This document shows positions 1-4,963 of a stretch of 8,240 nucleotides of DNA, in pieces. The stretch comes from Methanobacteriota archaeon (lineage in GTDB: Archaea; Thermoplasmatota; JASEFT01; JAUWIS01). The notes under the pieces were generated by a model. It had not been told where the DNA came from and searched no databases. It saw only the letters and a list, made by a program, of their open reading frames with translations. How positions within the stretch are numbered: the stretch's first letter is position 1; each line of letters begins with the position of its first letter. The stretch is taken from positions 1 to 8,240 of the forward strand of contig JAUWIS010000027.1 of the NCBI GenBank assembly GCA_030605245.1, in the 5' to 3' direction. Position numbers and translations under genes: made by a program.

Positions 1-455
1 CTATCCTTGAATGTCTCAAACAAGATATCCTTTGGAGGAGGGGTTACAGATGCGAAAACCATGGATAGACAAAATTTTTCGTCGTCAAGCAATCCTACAA
101 GGTATCTGAAAAAATTTTTGTCAGATATGTAGTTTGCCTCATCAATCAGGATTACATTCGCTCTGCGTCTAAAAAGGCCTTTTTTTAGTTTTTTACATCT
201 GAGCTTAAAATCATCAAGAGAAGAATTGTACCCGAAATGCCAGTATATCACCCTGAGTTTATACTTTGAAGCGTTTTTTAATAAATATTTCAGGATTGTT
301 GTTTTACCGCTGCCCATTGGAGCGCAAACCCATACCAGCCTGTTTTCCTTTATTTTTTTAATGAGTCCAATAGTTTGCTTTTTATATATCAGAAAATCAG
401 GTTCTGGTATGTTTGGGTTAAAAGGATTATACCTCCATCCATATTTTTTTAGCAT
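1..455 (-). CDS. P-loop (AAA-type) ATPase, N-terminal 151 codons, cut by left edge
   Basis: The minus strand is open from an ATG at 455-453 to the window edge, so only the N-terminal 151 residues are visible. An N-terminal motif YNPFNPNIPEP (residues 9-19) precedes a Walker A loop APMGSGKTT (45-53, A replacing the usual first G). A Walker B with acidic pair follows, NVILIDEAN (100-108, D105-E106), then a sensor-1-like strand VFASVTPPP (133-141). The N-terminal NPF element followed by a nucleotide-binding core recalls ExeA/TniB/ORC-like AAA ATPases, but the lid and any C-terminal DNA-binding domain lie outside the window, so the family is not settled. The start is supported by an in-frame stop nine codons upstream with no other ATG between, and by a TATA-like box 26 nt upstream, which suggests a leaderless transcript. 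The ATPase fold is certain; the role is unknown. Confidence 0.85.
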   Translation of the reverse strand, partial: MLKKYGWRYNPFNPNIPEPDFLIYKKQTIGLIKKIKENRLVWVCAPMGSGKTTILKYLLKNASKYKLRVIYWHFGYNSSLDDFKLRCKKLKKGLFRRRANVILIDEANYISDKNFFRYLVGLLDDEKFCLSMVFASVTPPPKDILFETFKD

Positions 456-477
456 ATTTATGGATATGTTTTTCAGG

Positions 478-485
478 ATTTAAAC
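478..485 (-). promoter_or_regulatory. TATA-like box of the ATPase gene
   Basis: On the minus strand the box reads GTTTAAAT and is centred about 26 nt upstream of the ATG at 455. This is the archaeal TATA spacing expected if transcription starts at or next to the start codon. No Shine-Dalgarno is visible between box and ATG. It lies directly beside the GCTAC motif cluster, which would occupy the upstream (BRE and regulator) side. Confidence 0.55.
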
Positions 486-500
486 TTGTCGCCATTCCTT

Positions 501-617
501 TTCCGCTACATCTTCGCTACATATCACCTGTAGCGGAAGAACAAACGCTACACAATTTGTAACGATAACGCTACAAACGTAGCAAATATGCGTAGCGGTG
601 TGATTTTTGTAGCGGTG
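501..617. repeat. Cluster of eight GCTAC/GTAGC motifs in both orientations
   Basis: Four copies of CGCTACA on the plus strand (cores at 505-509, 516-520, 547-551, 570-574) and four GTAGC copies in the opposite sense (530-534, 579-583, 592-596, 609-613) fall within 117 bp. There is also a degenerate TTGTAACG at 557-564. TTCCGCTACA (501-510) and TGTAGCGGAA (529-538) form a perfect 10-bp inverted repeat, and GCTAC-AAAC-GTAGC (570-583) a short hairpin. The cluster sits between the stop of the 143-aa gene and the promoter of the ATPase gene. It could be a regulator or replication-initiator binding array, or an RNA structure in the 3' UTR of the 143-aa gene. Spacing is irregular and the units are too short for CRISPR. 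Confidence 0.75.
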
Positions 618-624
618 CGGTAAC

Positions 625-1056
625 TTAGAGGCTTATTCTCTTCACAAGATACAATTTTGTGTCCGGATCCATTAAATATTTTTTAGCATACATGGAAACA
701 TGCTTTGTACATCTTAATATGTATGCTCCATAGCATATATAGCGAACAACATATTCAGGATGACGAGAAAACCATTTTCTTGTTCTCTCCTTTGATCTAC
801 GAGATGATGAGGTTATTAAAAGATGCGAGTTTAAATCAAGTCTTCTTAAAAGGGATTTAGTGAGTGGTGTAAGATAATAGATGAGAACATTACCCCTGTT
901 AATCTGACGCGTTATATATTTTTGTGTTTTTTCATCCCATCTTAGTATATAGACGCCAAAACAAACAATTTTGCCTCCCCTTGTTCTGTGTGAATACTGG
1001 CGAAGCCTCATTTTTGAGGAATGATCAAGACCAATAATTAGACAGTAATCTTTCAT
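625..1056 (-). CDS. Orphan basic protein, 143 aa, with internal CxGxYILR duplication
   Basis: I do not recognise this family. The protein is strongly basic (17 arginines plus many lysines), has no signal peptide or clear membrane helix, and contains a near-exact internal repeat: VCFGVYILR at residues 31-39 and ICYGAYILR at 107-115. This suggests two related halves about 76 residues apart. A serine/arginine-rich segment (83-98) lies between. Five of its 17 arginine codons are CGN, whereas the KaiC-like gene nearby uses almost only AGA/AGG, a weak hint of different origin. The ATG start is supported by a TATA box about 26 nt upstream. The basic charge and the motif cluster just beyond its 3' end make nucleic-acid binding plausible, but no known DNA-binding fold is identified. 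Confidence 0.7.
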   Translation of the reverse strand: MKDYCLIIGLDHSSKMRLRQYSHRTRGGKIVCFGVYILRWDEKTQKYITRQINRGNVLIYYLTPLTKSLLRRLDLNSHLLITSSSRRSKERTRKWFSRHPEYVVRYICYGAYILRCTKHVSMYAKKYLMDPDTKLYLVKRISL

Positions 1057-1077
1057 ATTTTTAAATGGTTTTCAAAC

Positions 1078-1086
1078 AATATAAAT
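1078..1086 (-). promoter_or_regulatory. TATA box of the 143-aa gene
   Basis: The minus strand reads ATTTATATT, centred about 26 nt upstream of the ATG at 1056, with no Shine-Dalgarno between. This fits a leaderless archaeal promoter. It is divergent from the promoter of the RAM gene, and both lie in a 105-bp gap. Confidence 0.6.
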
Positions 1087-1130
1087 GTTAACTATAGCAG
1101 ACATACAATTAAAATGCGAAACATAGGAAG

Positions 1131-1139
1131 TTTTAAGTA
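1131..1139 (+). promoter_or_regulatory. TATA-like box of the RAM-domain gene
   Basis: TTTTAAGTA is centred about 27 nt upstream of the ATG at 1162. The segment between has no Shine-Dalgarno, consistent with leaderless transcription. Confidence 0.5.
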
Positions 1140-1161
1140 GGATAGGAAACAATTTAATATT

Positions 1162-1413
1162 ATGCATACAGGGGTTGTGTTTATAAAAATCAAGGCAAAA
1201 GAAGAGAAAAAGATTTATCATAAACTTTCAAACACAGCAGGCATTGTAAATTTGGGTGTACTATTCGGGCGCTATGACTTTGTTGCAACGATTGAATTGG
1301 AAGATACGAATACATTATGGAATTTTGTTGCTGAAAAAATTATGCCTATTCCTGGTGTTTTAGACACTGAACCCCTAATACCATTTTCAGTTCAAATGAT
1401 GCAAAAAAAGTGA
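1162..1413 (+). CDS. Stand-alone Lrp/AsnC ligand-binding (RAM) domain protein
   Basis: The 83-aa product matches the C-terminal effector-binding/oligomerisation domain of Lrp/AsnC regulators (βαββαβ fold). A first strand GVVFIKIKA (4-12) is followed by a helix, a strand with the family's G-[RKD]-YD pattern (GRYDFVATIEL, about 36-46), a second helix, and a last strand PGVLDTEPLIPF. The N-terminal helix-turn-helix of full-length Lrp proteins is absent, and the TATA spacing supports this start, so the protein is naturally RAM-only. Such stand-alone domains bind amino acids or other small ligands and can co-assemble with full-length Lrp proteins; which applies here is unknown. The next gene begins 43 nt downstream with its own TATA box, so the two may be separately transcribed. 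Confidence 0.88.
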   Translation: MHTGVVFIKIKAKEEKKIYHKLSNTAGIVNLGVLFGRYDFVATIELEDTNTLWNFVAEKIMPIPGVLDTEPLIPFSVQMMQKK

Positions 1414-1429
1414 AAAACTGATAAAAAAC

Positions 1430-1437
1430 TATATAAT
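1430..1437 (+). promoter_or_regulatory. TATA box of the KaiC-like gene
   Basis: TATATAAT is centred about 24 nt upstream of the GTG at 1457. No Shine-Dalgarno precedes the GTG, and the spacing supports that non-ATG codon as the true start of a leaderless message. Confidence 0.65.
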
Positions 1438-1456
1438 AAAAAAGCAATACATTTTT

Positions 1457-2161
1457 GTGAATAGAATAAAAACCTATGTTGAAGGACTTGACGAAATTCT
1501 TAATGGCGGGATACCAAAAGGAAGTGTTGTTTTGGTTACTGGTACAACAGGAAACATGAAATCAGCCCTTACCTATTCTATATTATATGAAAATGCTTTG
1601 CGCGGAAAAAAAGGCGTTTATGTGGCATTGCAGCAGAATGAAAAAAACCTTAGCCAGCAAATGAAAAACTTCGGATGGAAAAAAGAAAAAGTGAAAGGAG
1701 ATTTATACATCCTTGACAGGTACAAAATACAGGAAGGACTGGAGAGGGCTTACAGAAAGAGATTCATGGACATATTACTTGAGCATCTTCTTCTTCTGAA
1801 ACAAAGCTTCAACTATGAAATTGTAGCGGTTGACTGCCTATCTGCTATGGAGACAGTATCGGATTTCAGGAAACCAAGAACGGATGTGTTCAAATTTTTT
1901 GACTGGCTGAGAAAACTTGATGCCACCTCTTTCCTTGTATCAGAGATGTCGCAGGATTCATCCTCATATGCCAGATATGATGAAGAATTCCTTGCAGACC
2001 TAATTCTTCATATGAAAATGGAGGCTATAAGTGATGTGAAAAACCGGAGGAGAATAAGATGTGTGAAAATGAGAACATCAAAACATTCTCGTGACTGGCA
2101 CACATTATTATTCTCAGATGAAAAATTCAGGGTAACAGAAGTGATTAGCGAGACGAGATAG
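1457..2161 (+). CDS. KaiC-like RecA-fold protein with atypical P-loop and catalytic site
   Basis: This 234-aa protein is a single KaiC/RadA-type RecA domain. The N-terminal signature GLDEILNGGIPKGSVVLVTG (10-29) is typical of archaeal KaiC-like proteins. Walker A is GTTGNMKS (29-36), with K35 and S36 present but M in place of the final glycine. Walker B is IVAVDCLSA (122-130, D126). Strand YVAL is followed by Q59-Q60 where KaiC family members usually carry one or two catalytic glutamates. The C-terminal part holds a basic segment (196-211, NRRRIRCVKMRTSKHS) typical of the family's last core strands. The start is GTG, chosen because it begins right before the conserved N-terminus and lies 24 nt after a TATA box. 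Nucleotide binding is likely; hydrolysis may be reduced or altered. Archaeal relatives are signalling ATPases of mostly unknown role. The 3' end overlaps the convergent gene by 17 bp. Confidence 0.88.
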   Translation: MNRIKTYVEGLDEILNGGIPKGSVVLVTGTTGNMKSALTYSILYENALRGKKGVYVALQQNEKNLSQQMKNFGWKKEKVKGDLYILDRYKIQEGLERAYRKRFMDILLEHLLLLKQSFNYEIVAVDCLSAMETVSDFRKPRTDVFKFFDWLRKLDATSFLVSEMSQDSSSYARYDEEFLADLILHMKMEAISDVKNRRRIRCVKMRTSKHSRDWHTLLFSDEKFRVTEVISETR

Positions 2162-2600
2162 AAATCTCCTTCAAAAATAAAATTAGACGTATCTTGTTCG
2201 GTATCTGAATATGTCTTTTTTTTAGAGAGGGGATTAAGCTTTTTGTATCCTCCCCTATTTTTACTAATTCCTTACCTTTATGTTTTAAAACAAATGTTTT
2301 ATTGTTTTCCGCAAGAAGAGACGCAATATCACCCACCCTATTCAGTAAATTTTTGATTTTGTCTTTTTTATCACTTATTGAACTTTTCTTTACCTTTTTA
2401 TCTTCCCTACTTTCTATTTCAATACCATAATTTATGTTTTTCAATGCTGAAATAAGAGGATACCTTGCATCCTTAACATCAACAATAACGGTATCCTTAT
2501 CAAGATTTACATTCGCAATGTTTTTTTCCTGTGCTACCTCTACCTCTAAAGAGCCGCTATTAATAAGGTTCCAGGATTTGAAAAACAAATCCTTAATCAT
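2145..2600 (-). CDS. Uncharacterised 151-aa protein, second gene of a minus-strand pair
   Basis: No family is recognised. The predicted layout is an N-terminal β-rich part (residues about 17-58, with alternating strands such as TVIVDVKD), a lysine-rich charged linker (64-83), an amphipathic helix (about 83-98), and a β hairpin TFVLKHKGKELVKIG (102-116), then a hydrophobic C-terminus RLILFLKEISI. There is no signal peptide. The ATG overlaps the last 8 nt of the upstream gene, so translation is probably coupled and the two proteins are likely made together. The 3' end converges with, and overlaps, the KaiC-like gene by 17 bp. The protein is likely cytoplasmic; function unknown. Confidence 0.8.
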   Translation of the reverse strand: MIKDLFFKSWNLINSGSLEVEVAQEKNIANVNLDKDTVIVDVKDARYPLISALKNINYGIEIESREDKKVKKSSISDKKDKIKNLLNRVGDIASLLAENNKTFVLKHKGKELVKIGEDTKSLIPSLKKRHIQIPNKIRLILFLKEISISSR

Positions 2601-2925
2601 GTTTTCCCAGAAGGTTTAAAGAAAAGGATTTTTCACCATCTATTGTTATTGTGAGTTTGTTGAATTTCATCTTAACCGTTGTTTCCTTGCCCTCCAGCAT
2701 CCTGACAATATCCAAAATCTGTGACCTGCTCCCTTTTACACCTGATAAAACGGTTGAAACAATCTCGCCTCTTTTAGAAAGGGCTTCCTTGGCGAGCGCC
2801 TTTATCTTTGGTAACTCACCTGTAATCTCAGACACAATCTTCTTTGCCTCAGATGCTTTTTCAGCAACCTTCAACCTTGTTTCAAGTTCGTCTATTTTCC
2901 CTAGTAAATCCTCCGCCTTTGCCAT
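2593..2925 (-). CDS. Uncharacterised 110-aa helical protein, first gene of a minus-strand pair
   Basis: No family is recognised. The first roughly 55 residues are strongly helical with heptad-like spacing (AEDLLGKIDELETRLKVAEK), suggesting a coiled coil or helical bundle. A middle helix (RSQILDIVRMLEGK, about 67-80) precedes a C-terminal β hairpin (TVKMKFNKLTITIDG, about 83-97). The helix-then-hairpin end resembles the end of the neighbouring 151-aa protein, a possible distant relationship. The ATG at 2925 is preceded by GGTGAT three nt upstream, a fair archaeal ribosome binding site, so unlike its neighbours this message probably has a short leader. Its stop lies inside the next gene's start region (8-bp overlap). 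Confidence 0.82.
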   Translation of the reverse strand: MAKAEDLLGKIDELETRLKVAEKASEAKKIVSEITGELPKIKALAKEALSKRGEIVSTVLSGVKGSRSQILDIVRMLEGKETTVKMKFNKLTITIDGEKSFSLNLLGKHD

Positions 2926-3012
2926 TTAATCACCAGAATAGATATAATACTAATGATATTTAAAACCTGTGAATAAAAACATTTTTTAGCAAGTAACAAC
3001 ATAACTGTTATT
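2926..3012. promoter_or_regulatory. Divergent promoter region between the 110-aa gene and the zinc-ribbon/TPR gene
   Basis: The 87-bp gap serves both directions. For the minus-strand gene there is a Shine-Dalgarno GGTGAT (2934-2929) and two A/T-rich boxes, GTATTATATC (2950-2941, centred about 20 nt upstream) and GGTTTTAAATATC (centred about 36 nt upstream). The latter would fit a leadered transcript. For the plus-strand gene, the A/T-rich TTTTTTAG around 2983-2989 is centred about 27 nt before the ATG at 3013, a weak leaderless-type box. No clear inverted repeat operator was seen. Confidence 0.45.
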
Positions 3013-3621
3013 ATGAGATGCCCTAAATGCAATACTGAGATGCCTGATGATGCAACATTCTGCACGAAATGTTGGCATGCTCTGATAAAACCAGATGAAC
3101 CAATAAAAAAATCTGATTTAGATAAAGAAATTGAAAAATCTATTTCAGCTATAAATGTGCCTTTAACCCTGAAGATAGATATGCATCTACGATTGAATGA
3201 GGCGCAGGTAAAGGAAGTAGAGGTGTTGAAAAAAAAGGTTTGTGATGCAGAAAAAAATTTTGGTGAAGATACAGCCGGTTTTAAGGCATACGCTGTTTTA
3301 GGTGTTGTGTCATTTAATTCTAAAAAGTATGAGGAATCTGATGAATACTTTAGCTCTGCAATAAAATGTGAACCTGAGAGAAAGGAGGGGTATCATAACA
3401 AGGGCATAGCATTATATTGTTTGGGCAGATACTCTACTGCGTTAGAATATCTTGACAAAGCAATACAGATAGAGCCTTTTAACGCGATAAGCTGGTATTC
3501 AAAAGCTTTAACGCTCATATATATAAACAGACTACATGAAGGCATATCATGCTATGAGAATGCTGTGAAGATTAATCCTGAACTGAAAAAAATAGGGCTG
3601 TTGAGCAAGGGGAAAACATGA
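3013..3621 (+). CDS. Zinc-ribbon and TPR protein
   Basis: The 202-aa product opens with a zinc-ribbon knuckle pair, CPKC (residues 3-6) and CTKC (17-20), which should bind one zinc ion. A linker and helical segment follow (about 30-85). Three tetratricopeptide repeats come next, roughly 88-121, 122-155 and 156-189. Each shows the canonical small/aromatic pattern and ends in a P-containing turn (EPE, EPF, NPE). The zinc-ribbon-plus-TPR architecture is common in archaea and points to a protein-protein adaptor, cytoplasmic since no signal or membrane helix is seen. It is the first gene of an operon, and its TGA overlaps the ATG of a 22-codon mini-ORF (ATGA). Its last codons (LSKGKT) are near-duplicated at the end of that mini-ORF. 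The partner is unknown; the membrane and coiled-coil proteins downstream are obvious candidates. Confidence 0.88.
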   Translation: MRCPKCNTEMPDDATFCTKCWHALIKPDEPIKKSDLDKEIEKSISAINVPLTLKIDMHLRLNEAQVKEVEVLKKKVCDAEKNFGEDTAGFKAYAVLGVVSFNSKKYEESDEYFSSAIKCEPERKEGYHNKGIALYCLGRYSTALEYLDKAIQIEPFNAISWYSKALTLIYINRLHEGISCYENAVKINPELKKIGLLSKGKT

Positions 3622-3692
3622 GAAAGATAGCAAGAGCAAGTGTAAGAACACACAGAGGTATTGTTCTAAGTAAGGGTGAAACATGAGAAAAA
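3604..3692 (+). repeat. Imperfect direct repeat of a start/stop junction, offset 65 bp
   Basis: The segment 3604-3627 (containing GCAAGGGGAAAACATGAGAAA) and 3669-3692 (containing GTAAGGGTGAAACATGAGAAA) align with only a few mismatches, including an identical AAACATGAGAAA. Each copy carries a purine-rich ribosome-binding-like stretch, a stop codon and an ATG. The second copy has GGGTGA (3674-3679), the better match to the archaeal anti-Shine-Dalgarno, directly before the membrane-protein start. Confidence 0.65.
3618..3686 (+). CDS. Possible 22-aa mini-ORF at a duplicated gene junction
   Basis: An ATG at 3618 overlapping the TPR gene's stop (ATGA) opens a 22-codon frame starting MRKIARA and ending LSKGET. 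Its own TGA overlaps the ATG of the membrane-protein gene at 3683, again as ATGA. The ends mirror its neighbours: the TPR protein ends LSKGKT and the downstream protein starts MRKK. It may therefore be a by-product of a 65-bp-offset duplication of the junction rather than a selected gene. A translated role as coupling leader is possible because it links the reading of two genes frame to frame. It has no recognisable family and is basic. Confidence 0.35.
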   Translation: MRKIARASVRTHRGIVLSKGET

Positions 3693-4963
3693 AGTTATTT
3701 TTTGTAACATTGTTAATAGCATCACTGTTACTTCTATCCCCATTGCCTTCTGTGAATGCAAATGAGGATAGATTAAACATTTTTCTTGAAATAAACATTG
3801 AGGATGGGGACAATGTAAACCTTATGTTTTTCATGGGAACAGGCAGCCCCAGCGGAGATTTTGAGCAGGTAACTAACTGGACCAATGAATGGGAGAGTTA
3901 TCCTTTTCAGGCTAACAACACAACACAAGGGAATCTGGAAAGATATGTTGTCAACACCCTCAATAATAGTCCAAACGGTTTTGCAAAAAAGGTGTTGGGT
4001 GTTGAAAACATCAAAGTCAACAGTGCATCCGCAGCAAATTGTTCTAATGGGATATACATAAAAATAAATGCAAAAATATCAGATACAACCCTTCACCCGC
4101 TTAGTTTTCTTGGAACGGAGTATGAAGATAGAAAGGTGGATGAAATAGTTAACATCAAAATAAAAATAATATCAAAAAATGCTATGCTCAACACACCCAT
4201 TTTAGAGTTTATATTATTTCATTACAGACTTCCGACAGGGGAGTACATGGAGTATTCCTCAAATACAAACACAATAAATGTTAATTCAAATCCTTTTTTT
4301 TCACCTCTGGGTAGTTTTATTATATTAATTGTTTTTGTGGTCATGGGTATTACAATATGCATCTATGCCCGAAGATATATGAGGGGTGTAAGACTTGGAC
4401 CTGAGGTATGGGTACTGGCAACAATATTCTATTTTTGTGCATTTATACCATTAAGTATTTATCTCCTTTATGTTTTTATAATGATAGGTTTGGTTTTGTC
4501 CTTTGTAAAACTGTTTAAGGCAATGAAGACAGCGAAACCGAAAGTAAAACCAAAAAAGGTGTCACCAATGATATCCGGAGATGCTGTTGAAAAATATCTT
4601 GGTAAAGAAAAACCGAAAGAGAAACCTGTGAAAGTTGATGAGGAGGCAGAGAAGGCATACAGGGAACTGCATAAATACTCAGAGGGTACAACAATATCGG
4701 GGGGGAGAACTGTTAAAAAAGAAAAAGAGGAAAAGAATGAGAAAGGAGTGAAGAAGATAGATATTGAGTCATTACTAAAAACAGGGAAAGAGAAGGAGGC
4801 GAAAGAGGGGGAAAAGAAGAGGGATAATATATCACTACTAAAAATAGGGAAAGAGAAAAAGGGGGAAACATCAGGGAAGGTCATGGAAAAGGAAAGCGGG
4901 GATGAACTCATGAAGCTCATGGAGAAAAAAGGGTTTAAAAAGAAAGGGGAGAGGAATGACTGA
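3683..4963 (+). CDS. Secreted-domain membrane protein with charged cytoplasmic tail
   Basis: This 426-aa protein has a clear signal peptide (about 1-26: MRKK, a leucine-rich core, then an SVNAN cleavage region). An extracytoplasmic domain of about 180 residues follows (27-208), predicted β-rich, with several N-glycosylation sequons (N65, N78/N79, N119). TM1 is about 210-229. A basic loop RRYMRGVR follows, then a long hydrophobic stretch 242-278 that can form a two-helix hairpin, placing the C-terminus in the cytoplasm. The tail (about 279-426) is dominated by lysine and glutamate and contains a 21-residue in-frame repeat with core SLLKxGKEK (363-371 and 384-392). I recognise no family for the outer domain. 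The start has GGGTGA upstream and follows the mini-ORF by an ATGA overlap. The 3' end overlaps the next gene by 8 bp, so the products are probably made together. A membrane anchor with a cytoplasmic docking tail is the best inference. Confidence 0.85.
   Translation: MRKKLFFVTLLIASLLLLSPLPSVNANEDRLNIFLEINIEDGDNVNLMFFMGTGSPSGDFEQVTNWTNEWESYPFQANNTTQGNLERYVVNTLNNSPNGFAKKVLGVENIKVNSASAANCSNGIYIKINAKISDTTLHPLSFLGTEYEDRKVDEIVNIKIKIISKNAMLNTPILEFILFHYRLPTGEYMEYSSNTNTINVNSNPFFSPLGSFIILIVFVVMGITICIYARRYMRGVRLGPEVWVLATIFYFCAFIPLSIYLLYVFIMIGLVLSFVKLFKAMKTAKPKVKPKKVSPMISGDAVEKYLGKEKPKEKPVKVDEEAEKAYRELHKYSEGTTISGGRTVKKEKEEKNEKGVKKIDIESLLKTGKEKEAKEGEKKRDNISLLKIGKEKKGETSGKVMEKESGDELMKLMEKKGFKKKGERND
4751..4858 (+). 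repeat. 63-bp-period in-frame repeat in the charged tail
   Basis: Segments 4751-4795 and 4814-4858 align without gaps at 36 of 45 bases. They encode two copies of a motif whose shared core is SLLKxGKEK. The 63-bp period is 21 codons, so the reading frame is kept. This is a local tandem duplication inside the gene for the charged-tail membrane protein, and the copies may act as two short binding motifs. Confidence 0.7.

Noticed and set aside
226..483. An 85-codon plus-strand frame
   Set aside because: It is antisense to the AAA ATPase gene, whose Walker A and B motifs prove the minus strand; the translation is low-complexity and hydrophobic.
501..617. CRISPR array
   Set aside because: The repeated units are only 7-10 bp, occur in both orientations, and spacing is irregular with no spacers of constant length.
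1457..2161. Calling the KaiC-like gene RadA or a circadian KaiC
   Set aside because: It has one RecA domain, lacks RadA's N-terminal HhH domain and KaiC's second domain, and its active site is atypical; no gene symbol is justified.
2200..2240. T-rich run as an intrinsic terminator for the KaiC-like gene
   Set aside because: The run lies inside the convergent 151-aa gene as its AAA/AAG codons; no hairpin precedes it, so it is not listed as a terminator.
2434..2929. Two plus-strand frames opposite the 110-aa and 151-aa genes
   Set aside because: The minus-strand genes have a ribosome site, coupled overlap and balanced amino-acid make-up; the plus frames are S/F-rich shadows.
3547..3885. A 112-codon minus-strand frame
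   Set aside because: It lies opposite the TPR end and the signal peptide of the membrane protein, has no promoter or ribosome site, and its hydrophobic content mirrors the opposite strand.
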